A stretch of 21,283 bases of DNA, taken from positions 1-21,283 of IMG/VR virus record IMGVR_UViG_3300010354_000821. The stretch is one strand, 5' to 3'. This stretch comes from a virus. Below the pieces are notes generated by a model. The model made no database searches and was not told the DNA's origin. It saw only the letters and a list, made by a program, of their open reading frames with translations. Positions 15,901 to 21,283 of this stretch are shown here, piece after piece (position 1 is the first letter of the stretch; every line of letters begins with the position of its first letter). A program made the position numbers and the translations under genes.

Positions 15901-18900
15901 ATGCGTTTTGTCTATTAATTGCATCGCTTTCAGTTAGATAAATTGAGAATTGATTATTTGTGGTATATGTGGCAGGACGACCAACATAAAAAGTTCTATT
16001 AATTTCTAATCTGCCACCACTTGTCTTCGCAGGTAAAGTATTTAATGCCGCACCAATCGCTTGACCATTAACAAGATTTTCTTCTAATGGATAGAAGAAT
16101 ACTTTTTGCACTTGGACACCAGCAATGCCAGTGTCAAATACATGATTTGTGCTGGTTTGGAATACTCTCGATGAAACCAATGAGCAAGTATAACGATGCA
16201 AATCGTAATTTACATCTGTCAAATACTGATGAACTTCAATCTGCACATCTGGGTCCAACCCATTTGTTTCGGAAGAATAAATGTAGTTACCCGCAGTTGC
16301 ATTTTCTCTAGAAGTAGCAAGCATGAATACTTGTCCATCATTAAACTGAGAAGTAGCACCTCCAGCAGAATAATCAAACGGAGCAGTTATTTTACCAGGA
16401 GCAATTACATAATAAACTTTATTGCTTTCAAAACCTTTTGGTAGTCTAATTAGTCTCTTGTCAACATTAACTGGTCTACCAGTAGTGCTATCAACTCTTG
16501 CTCTTGCAACCAATCTAACTGGAGTAGCAGTTTCTAAGTTGTGTGGGTTAGCACCAGCGACACGGAATAATGTTGCTCTCTGTGCGAACGAAGAAGTATT
16601 AACCAACTGAGAAACTAATGGCTCTGCATCTGCACCATTGCGAATAATGCTTTCAATAACACGCATCTTCTCAATGATAGCATCCTTAGTGCCAGCACAC
16701 TTGTTAGTTGGAGTTGTAGTATCGTTGATAATACTATTATCTCTTTGTGGTCTTTGTCTTTCTACATACTCACTGCTTCCAAAAGTTTTTGGTGGAAGAG
16801 CAGTTGTATTTGTGAGAGCACCTAGAAGAATATCAAATTCTGTTGCAATTGCATAAGCAACATCAGCACAAACAGGCACGCCAGCGGTGGTAGTGTCAAT
16901 CGAGTTATCTACAGAATAATTTAATAAAGTATTTGAATTCTTAACATATAGAGGATCAGTGGATGTGCCATCACCAGTTCTCCAATTACGCATAGCAAGA
17001 ATAGCAAGATCTCTTGCTTTCTTATATGCATAAACACTCATATCCAATTCACCAACTAAAGACTCAGCACCAGCATTATATCTGAGAGGTGGATATTGAT
17101 AATTACCATTTTGTAATTTAGTAAGAATAATACCAAACAACGAATCTATAGTATTTCTTACATCTAAACAAGAATTAGGATTATCATTTGGAATATTTGG
17201 ACCAGCAACACCAATTTGAGCAGGACCAGGAGAAATATCAAAATCTCTTACATTCAACTGATTAGTAACTGCTTTGAAGCAAAGGTCTCTAGCTGCACTA
17301 AATGCAGTAACTGATTGCGAAATTTCTCCAGCAAGACCATTAGTGATAAGAGTATTGCCAGTGCTATCAAAATAGAATTTAGTCGCAGTAATAATATTAT
17401 TATTGCCACCAAGAGCAAGGTCATCTGCGATAGCATCAACAATATAACCAATATCTCTCTTACATTTTGCTTGGAATTCTGGTGCGCTTCCATAATTAAT
17501 AGTTGGAAGTGCTGGGTTTTGCGTAGTTGCAGTTACAAGATCACCCTGACGAATTCTTGCAAAGATAATATTGCCAAGAGTATCTAGAGTTTGCTGGACA
17601 TTAGTGCAGGACTGCAAATCGGTGTTGTTAGCAGTATTACCTGGAGTGCCAAATACGCTAACTCCAGACTCAGGAGTATTTGGAGCGGGGTCACCAGTAA
17701 GCGATAAATCTTTTACTGTTAGTTGATTTGTAATTGCTCTCTTCATTTGAGCAATTGCTGCATTGTATGCAAAAATAGATTGCGTTTCTTCTCCTTGAAG
17801 ACCACCAGTAATCCATGCTTGCTCCACAGTAGATACAGTAACAACAATATTATCAACTAAATCTACACCACCAATAGCAGATCCTGGAATAGTAATTGTG
17901 TTACCAACTGCATACTTGTATCCCCCAGTAGCAATTGTAATACTACCAATAGCACCAGTAGAATTCCTATTTACATTAAATGTGGCTCCAATACCACTAC
18001 CATTTGTAGTAGTTGCAATACCACTATAAACTCTATTTGCTCTATTTGCAAGAGTAGTGCCAGCAGTATTTGTAAATGTCAATACTTTACCATTTACTTT
18101 ATCCGCAACAAAATATTGACGAATAAAATCAATAGAATAAGAATTTCCTAGCGTAGTTAAATCTGTAGAAACTGCGTCAATGAAATATCCAATATCACGC
18201 TTACACTTATTCTCTAAATCAGTTGGTTGTGGATTTGGAAGACCATTTGTAACAAGAGCATTATATGCGTTATTAATAATTTCAGCACGATTTTGCTGAA
18301 TTAAACGATAAGAATCTTTATATCTTGAAAATACATTTGTTTGTGCATCTCCGCCGTTGGTAAACCCACTTCCACCATAATAAAAATCAGGATAATCAAT
18401 AGCAAGTTTTGCAGCTGCTTTATCGACAATTTCTCTTCTATTAGCAAGAATAAGATTTTTAGCATCAAAATAACGAGAAGGAGCGCCAACATATGCTTCT
18501 GCAGCTTCAACAATTCCAGAATTGCCAAAGTTTCCAAGGTCTTTAATTACACCCTCAAGGACATACTTAATATCTCTCTTGCACTTAGTATCATTAGGAA
18601 CTGTTACAGCAGGATATTGTGCTTTAGCAAGATTTAGTGCTTCTTCTGCAATAAATTCTTTATTAAGATTGATGAGAGTGCCAGCATCAAAGTTTCTACC
18701 AGAAGAAGTAGCAAACTTACCCTGTGTTAATTCAAAATTAAGTGTAACTCCACCTGCAGATGCACCAGTTGCAATAATTGTAGCAGTTGCATTTACATCT
18801 TCAGTATCATTTCTGTTACCTAATTTGAATTGTGTTGTACTAATAATTTCTCTTACATATGTCCCAGCAGGAATAGGATTAGTCTGTCCAGCAGCAACTG

Positions 18901-21283
18901 TTGCTGTAACAGACATACCCTCGACAATACCAATTGTGGTGATACCCGCAGGGACAGTTACTGTTGCCTGATTAATAAAAGTAGAGCAATTATTAATATA
19001 GAAATTCCAATTACGCATTGCTCCAATGGCAAGACTTCTAGCGTAGTTGAAAGCATCTAATGTCTCTTCTTTTTCACTTTCAATATAATCTAGATTATTA
19101 CCAGTGTAATATGCCTGAGCAGCCTGTACAGCATTGACATTACCACCAACGCGAAGGTCATTTGCAACTGCTTCTAGAATATACCCAACGTCTCTTCTGC
19201 ACTTGTTAATGCTAATGTCTCTGGTTAGAAGATATGGATACTTACGAGTAATATATCCGTATGTTTCAGATGCAATAAAGTCTCTATTGAGGTCAATTAA
19301 GTTTGCTGCATCCTGGTCATTATTAGATACTCCAGTAGATACAGTTGGACTCAATGTTGACATTGCAACACTCCACTTTCTGTATCCAGCAGGAGCAATT
19401 TCGGCGCTGCGAATAGATCCAGTAAATCCTGTAGCAGAATCTAGTTTTACATAAATTTTGTCATGTGCTTTTGCACCAATTCTAAATCCACCAACAACAG
19501 TTGCTGGTTTGATGAGAGGATCTCCAGCAGTCTCATGTCCCAAGTAAAGTTTTGTAGTAATAGAACTAGTGCCGCCTGGACCATCAAAATTCTGTGCGTT
19601 ACTATTTCTAGATTTAATTTGATTAAAAGTATAATACTGTAGTTTCTTGGTCGTAGTTGTTACTTTTTTCGGTGGGACAATGTGTGAAATATATCCACCT
19701 TGATCCTGAGCAAAGGAATATCCTTTGTAACCAATAGCATGTAGAGAGGTATTACCAAAGTTAGAGTTAGAGTTGGTGATCGACATGTCACCACCAGACT
19801 CCATCAAGAAGTGGTCAGCGAAACCTACAGCGAAGATCGAAACGTTCTGAATGAAAGCATCATTCGATGCCTTGACGTGGAAGTTTCTCCAATCATCTTT
19901 CCAATATGCATCACCTTTCGTGTGGTAAGGTGTGGTTGCAAACGCATCAGTTAGAGGCGCTTGATTCCATGTGTTGCTGAATTCGTCGTAGCGAATAAAC
20001 GCTCTATCGTCTCTCTGTAGCGAAACACCCGTATATTGGGCGATAACCATCGACTTGAAACCACTTGCCTTGCTACCATCAGCGTGGATGCCGCAGATAC
20101 CCCACGTAGAGCGGATAGAAACGTTGAAGACGTATGGTGAGGCAGATTCTACCGAGTCAACTTCTGCCTGTGTAATGGCGTTTGTATCGAGCGTAGGAGG
20201 CGTAATTGGTTGTCCGATTCTATCACCTAGACCAACAGCAGCTGCATTCTTACCTTCTACACGGTAACTGAATTCTTTGGGATCAGTGATGCTGATTCCT
20301 CTAACTGCAAATACACCAGTGAGAGGATCATTAGCGAGAGGAATAGCAGTTGTTGCTCCAGCTGGTAGAGTTGAGCGAAGATTACTTACAGCAACTGCTT
20401 GTCCTACATAATAACCATGATTCGTCTTTGTTTTAACAGTAACGTCAAGTGCAGTAGTGCCTACAACGTTATTAACTGTAATAGAATCAATACGAATAGC
20501 ATCCTGCAGAGGACCAACGATTCTGTTTTCTTGTGGTCTTTGAGTGAATTCACCAGGATCATCAATTGTTGGTTGATATAAGGAGAATGCACGAGCAATC
20601 TTTCTGTAAAGAAGACCAAGATCTTCTCTGCTAGCGAATTCAAAGTTACAAATTTTGTGGTGCGAATAATATGGCACCTGAGTAATTGTAGAATTAGGTT
20701 GCGAATAAACCTTACCAATTCCTGCTTGAGCATCATATAATGGTGAATTTGGCTCTACATCACCATCAAGAATAGTAAACTGCCAGAAGTAACAACCACC
20801 AGTTACGTTGAATAGGGTGCAACGTGGAACATCTTTATCTGCAGGATCTGGAACATATAGAGGATGCAGGCGAGTTCTACGAAGGTCCATACCAACGAGA
20901 GATGTGCCTCTAGGAATGGTAGCACCACCGTTAGGACCATTAAACTTATAGAGAATATTGTTAGGATTTTTAAGGTCAACAATAGAATTGTCTTCCCATT
21001 CTTGTGTTGCCTGGTTGAATGCAAAAGGAACAATTTCCTCTGGATTCATGATACCAGGACGGTTATCAATATAGTGGTTGCCAGGCGACAACATAATTGT
21101 AAATTGGTCAAAACGATCATTCTCTTGACCAGGAACATACGAGTACCTAGCAACCTCTAGGAATGCTCTCTGAATTGTGAGGAAAGGACGGGTTGGGGAG
21201 TTGCCTCTATTGTCTAATGCATCAGAAGCATTAAAATCGTCAGGTGAAACATATAGATATCTTCCAGTTTTACTAGAAATTAA
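9941..21283 (-). CDS. Giant tail fibre / spike structural protein, N-terminus beyond the right edge
   Basis: The frame is open for all 63 codons between the ATG at 21094 and the right edge, so that ATG is internal and at least 3,780 residues are encoded. The first part contains TGRYLYVSPDDFNASDALDN and then PFLTIQRAFLEVARYSYVPG and DQFTIMLSPGNHYIDNRPG, a pattern common at the start of tailspike-like beta-helices. Further beta-helix character follows (DMSITNSNSNFGNTSLHAIG, near 19750). An alpha-helical repeat domain spans about 17000-19335. Beta-rich modules follow, then a fibre shaft (12120-12960), and a C-terminal beta domain ending GWYLMEI. It is probably the main long fibre or baseplate spike, upstream of its tip genes. 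Function is inferred from architecture and context. Large giant-phage-type length makes it one of the longest genes such a phage would carry. Confidence 0.85.
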   Translation of the reverse strand, partial: LISSKTGRYLYVSPDDFNASDALDNRGNSPTRPFLTIQRAFLEVARYSYVPGQENDRFDQFTIMLSPGNHYIDNRPGIMNPEEIVPFAFNQATQEWEDNSIVDLKNPNNILYKFNGPNGGATIPRGTSLVGMDLRRTRLHPLYVPDPADKDVPRCTLFNVTGGCYFWQFTILDGDVEPNSPLYDAQAGIGKVYSQPNSTITQVPYYSHHKICNFEFASREDLGLLYRKIARAFSLYQPTIDDPGEFTQRPQENRIVGPLQDAIRIDSITVNNVVGTTALDVTVKTKTNHGYYVGQAVAVSNLRSTLPAGATTAIPLANDPLTGVFAVRGISITDPKEFSYRVEGKNAAAVGLGDRIGQPITPPTLDTNAITQAEVDSVESASPYVFNVSIRSTWGICGIHADGSKASGFKSMVIAQYTGVSLQRDDRAFIRYDEFSNTWNQAPLTDAFATTPYHTKGDAYWKDDWRNFHVKASNDAFIQNVSIFAVGFADHFLMESGGDMSITNSNSNFGNTSLHAIGYKGYSFAQDQGGYISHIVPPKKVTTTTKKLQYYTFNQIKSRNSNAQNFDGPGGTSSITTKLYLGHETAGDPLIKPATVVGGFRIGAKAHDKIYVKLDSATGFTGSIRSAEIAPAGYRKWSVAMSTLSPTVSTGVSNNDQDAANLIDLNRDFIASETYGYITRKYPYLLTRDISINKCRRDVGYILEAVANDLRVGGNVNAVQAAQAYYTGNNLDYIESEKEETLDAFNYARSLAIGAMRNWNFYINNCSTFINQATVTVPAGITTIGIVEGMSVTATVAAGQTNPIPAGTYVREIISTTQFKLGNRNDTEDVNATATIIATGASAGGVTLNFELTQGKFATSSGRNFDAGTLINLNKEFIAEEALNLAKAQYPAVTVPNDTKCKRDIKYVLEGVIKDLGNFGNSGIVEAAEAYVGAPSRYFDAKNLILANRREIVDKAAAKLAIDYPDFYYGGSGFTNGGDAQTNVFSRYKDSYRLIQQNRAEIINNAYNALVTNGLPNPQPTDLENKCKRDIGYFIDAVSTDLTTLGNSYSIDFIRQYFVADKVNGKVLTFTNTAGTTLANRANRVYSGIATTTNGSGIGATFNVNRNSTGAIGSITIATGGYKYAVGNTITIPGSAIGGVDLVDNIVVTVSTVEQAWITGGLQGEETQSIFAYNAAIAQMKRAITNQLTVKDLSLTGDPAPNTPESGVSVFGTPGNTANNTDLQSCTNVQQTLDTLGNIIFARIRQGDLVTATTQNPALPTINYGSAPEFQAKCKRDIGYIVDAIADDLALGGNNNIITATKFYFDSTGNTLITNGLAGEISQSVTAFSAARDLCFKAVTNQLNVRDFDISPGPAQIGVAGPNIPNDNPNSCLDVRNTIDSLFGIILTKLQNGNYQYPPLRYNAGAESLVGELDMSVYAYKKARDLAILAMRNWRTGDGTSTDPLYVKNSNTLLNYSVDNSIDTTTAGVPVCADVAYAIATEFDILLGALTNTTALPPKTFGSSEYVERQRPQRDNSIINDTTTPTNKCAGTKDAIIEKMRVIESIIRNGADAEPLVSQLVNTSSFAQRATLFRVAGANPHNLETATPVRLVARARVDSTTGRPVNVDKRLIRLPKGFESNKVYYVIAPGKITAPFDYSAGGATSQFNDGQVFMLATSRENATAGNYIYSSETNGLDPDVQIEVHQYLTDVNYDLHRYTCSLVSSRVFQTSTNHVFDTGIAGVQVQKVFFYPLEENLVNGQAIGAALNTLPAKTSGGRLEINRTFYVGRPATYTTNNQFSIYLTESDAINRQNALQFNFPFTYSFQVFANRKRSPFGYDPLQSGWFIKTLLSTNEIYARLTLNDPNLGSSYANKPEKTPDSFFYRADDARDKSDKVYRFRYVIPNYRDDVRDPINGIVMKIRTDETRKLLPQRLLLKPVAQNDPKTATFFETGVQNPKRLGLPATSSQAAVTYDPYNPTNRKRIAGTSTSSNISFTIQSAKIVTGDYLEMVVFDHGLDLESLKAKRFVTVKVAQPQGGNGEFLTNSRIDWYGEYTGSAIVHSWFGTEPVEGGTETFNYLILKDVEGEIDFDEKTQTFFRQTISGQADVTAELISRPNFGKEDKSEYLYGVEASNVYTVTPGDIITDDAARQYRVMSVEDVEDLEQSYYIYKIDEIQRRIPRQQDGVYYLTAIRGDISPYPTGAGVGTNFRNFKFSQPVSRLYPLAYKNDPLLFQYDGADELGGNQNIQIVDPPASVCAADNYVHGSVSINDAKNSLTKEAVLDFTQDPGSGNYTFTGNNVLKALPGAAASGAEERLIPIAGDSAYPLEQRLYVELRRPSIARAGNHTFEYLGFGPGNYSTGFPARQTVILTSVQDFYAQAKKQDAGIVFYTGINSNGELYIGNKKINAITGEESFVEPIILEEEEADAGDLGSLVTVFEDPVTFENIITLNAPPNLKNFFNSPVEVNVDPEFNGIMTPPSLRVVSRPGNRQALLPGDDDPLIDTTKAGDIIIDKNRVRAAIFDMNTRGTQRYSFRTAINNNTPNQDTSGLRARINSNQTLQFGSSVPLSGDVVLKGAEVGYSGSLGWVYANTFSAYRLNAAAGQESSIDITGIQFYPNLNIIKLIFQVGKVNFSTTNPGASLGITTNTQIRITGAIDRLAVLNGVHTVYNNPTEGYEYNASNSYVYLLTTRASEATLIGSPPYVYSVVSIVQPTIEIARSDSQWKEVGVIGSESIRTRTSQYGDYRLGINTVARANSTDWNVGYVTTSTDPRANLDVVGNAFISGKLQNNFTDLATFSNTNKAFIVGGDSANPDTTATFRISTVPLPSPGATADLGGGRIGINVGDGALDKNLVVSGDARITGDFTFQSDIDVNGGDIRSTSGAFSIANQSGTSNLTLSGYATTINLGNLTTSSQTINVGNAASSQTINIATAATGQTRLNIHTNSTDSVINLGTVPNTPNTTSSLITLGGAFENRASSRFRVKNYQTVLDGILTINGGIINTTSTTGEFSIFTEGLNTLSIGSSVGNLNLGGVAGFTNIRHGIKVAGAAFFESDVTQNGGFRNSSVGVDRNVLGSIRIFSVARNANVATIVTVNPHNLATGNLVSVRCSFDSFATVNTVSITVVDSTTFTYSNTGSNVTTTSATGSVTTGIGFNQATGSLANLNIDYYSVSDSVDGAANVQTVTSNKLLVEGHWFSQNDAVRFIDVGNLSGVSVNTVYYVRERDLAGFTLQNNSGGLITIGLIGGATNAGTARIGLSQTFVDTAGDLPWGDNSFLNTDGTWTLPINNPRGIAINQLYLIGTEIVKTVSFPTSFNPDSPTTYTVRVERAQDGTARTSHPDGERLYRLVKQENASYIFPNPVLATATTVNIAEFSGTLRLGDLLRINKGLQNEEYVRISQINTSDAQAFVINNGDFGTTVLPKNPLQMLKTISTTGNTQIIGDVIIGYDTSQNSENPANDLALADYYQAPSSTSVGPAISQSGGGNLKVHNSIELSGNTTTSTPGRQYFVITNGSIPKFFVESASGDTKLYDGADFKIYKDSFYTSGNFDKGRVDGAVNLALEVLGDTGNTKIAGTLRAGDDFAVGTLANSSNAETVTNVFTSRFTVDAQTGDTFVGRYLTVNGNSTASPSAGVNTLSVNGLGVSGAKPFRIKQDASIDAFGENNFYNINGGRKTVFVSTQGNTDSTAYNLKPNLQYLVRPSSNLVLRLPSNAITGDIVRIVDVGGVLNFAINLIIRAPAGVRLQNSSTGSNLGGLGSAYAGGELIVNTPNAGFGLIYSGDTDGDGNGIPSDQQGWYLMEI
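11630..12070 (-). repeat. Two adjacent small beta modules in the giant protein
   Basis: The first copy (11930-12070) reads VNPHNLATGNLVSVRCSF, then VNTVSITVVDSTTFTYSNTG. The second (11630-11780) reads EGHWFSQNDAVRFIDVGNLS, then VNTVYYVRERDLAGFTLQNN. Both follow the pattern of an N/H/G turn, a V-rich strand, VNTV and a final (F)T(F/L) strand, and look like internal duplications of the module at 20245-20465. Confidence 0.55.
12120..12960 (-). repeat. Repetitive beta-structured fibre shaft
   Basis: The protein here is built from short Gly/Asn/Ser/Thr-rich strands: DFTFQSDIDVNGGDIRS, INLGNL, QTINVGNAASSQTINIATAA, LNIHTNS, VINLG, LITLGG, LSIGSSVGNLNLGG. The tightest part (about 12505-12640) repeats SSQTIN(V/I) within a few residues. 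This is typical of trimeric phage fibre shafts, in which each short repeat forms one turn or strand. Confidence 0.7.
16985..19335 (-). repeat. Alpha-helical repeat domain with CKRD signature
   Basis: Four copies of a 21-residue signature lie at 19139-19201 (CRRDVGYILEAVANDL..), 18521-18583 (CKRDIKYVLEGVIKDL..), 18143-18205 (CKRDIGYFIDAVSTDL..) and 17402-17464 (CKRDIGYIVDAIADDL..), each ending in G-N. Before the first three copies comes a 'LI-x-x-NR-x-(F/I)I' helix ending near a 'YP'. After three copies, and once alone near 17000, comes '(A/Y)-x-x-AR-x-LA-x-x-AM-x-NW' or a variant. The unit is therefore 100-200 residues, helical, and imperfectly repeated. It is unusual inside an otherwise beta-rich fibre. 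Confidence 0.8.
20245..20465 (-). repeat. Small beta module, copy in the N-terminal part of the giant protein
   Basis: The module reads VTVKTKTNHGYYVGQAVAVS ... TGVFAVRGISITDPKEFSYR. It matches a common phage structural pattern, 'NHG(L)-x-x-G-x-x-V-x-(I/V) ... G-x-(F/Y)-x-V-x-x-(I/V) ... (F/T)-F-x-Y'. Similar copies recur near 16395-16555 and at 11930-12070 and 11630-11780. Confidence 0.55.

Noticed and set aside
18522-18971. 149-codon open frame on the plus strand, hydrophobic with many Val/Ala/Pro
   Set aside because: It is antisense to the helical repeat domain of the giant protein. Its hydrophobic composition mirrors the Thr/Asn/Gly codons of the real gene and does not indicate a membrane protein.

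Overview
The window reads as part of the tail-fibre region of a tailed marine phage, most likely a T4-like cyanophage or a close uncultured relative. This assignment rests on gene content: a giant fibre protein of more than 3,700 residues, three collar-domain fibre proteins in a row, tandem Ig-like domains, a chaperone-like gene, and a cluster of tightly packed small genes. One small gene (924..1130) looks like a short protein I associate with marine T4-like cyanophages. I could not run a search, so the host is an inference. The DNA is AT-rich, and every convincing gene lies on the minus strand, so the genes are transcribed from high to low coordinates.

In transcription order, positions 21283 to 9941 hold a single frame that is still open at the right edge, so its true start is outside the window. 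Its product begins with a tailspike-like beta-rich region, continues into an alpha-helical repeat domain with a Cys-(Lys/Arg)-Arg-Asp signature, and ends in beta-rich modules and a repetitive fibre shaft. Next come three proteins of 362, 304 and 1326 residues (9937 to 3942). Each carries a Tail_Collar-like segment and two His-x-His motifs, like those that bind metal in T4 fibre tips. The last of the three adds about eight Ig-like domains in front. They are followed by a 365-residue protein with a phage tail-fibre assembly chaperone motif, and by two AT-rich unknowns of 116 and 317 residues. The 317-residue protein shows a repeating helix / strand-pair layout that makes a distant ABBA-fold relationship worth testing.

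At about position 1450 the character changes. A near-consensus sigma70-type promoter (TTGACG, 17 bp, TATAGT) points towards lower coordinates into a cassette of seven small overlapping genes. One of them, a 59-residue gene at 1130..1309, fills an apparent gap and has an ideal ribosome binding site. The cassette is richer in GC and mostly has clear Shine-Dalgarno sites, whereas several of the structural genes have none.

A plausible joint role is that the giant protein forms a long fibre or spike scaffold, the three collar/His-x-His proteins are alternative or stacked receptor-binding tips, and the 365-residue protein helps them fold or attach. The small cassette is probably expressed separately. 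No tRNA, CRISPR array, insertion sequence or reverse transcriptase was seen, and no gene-free stretch exceeds about 65 bases.
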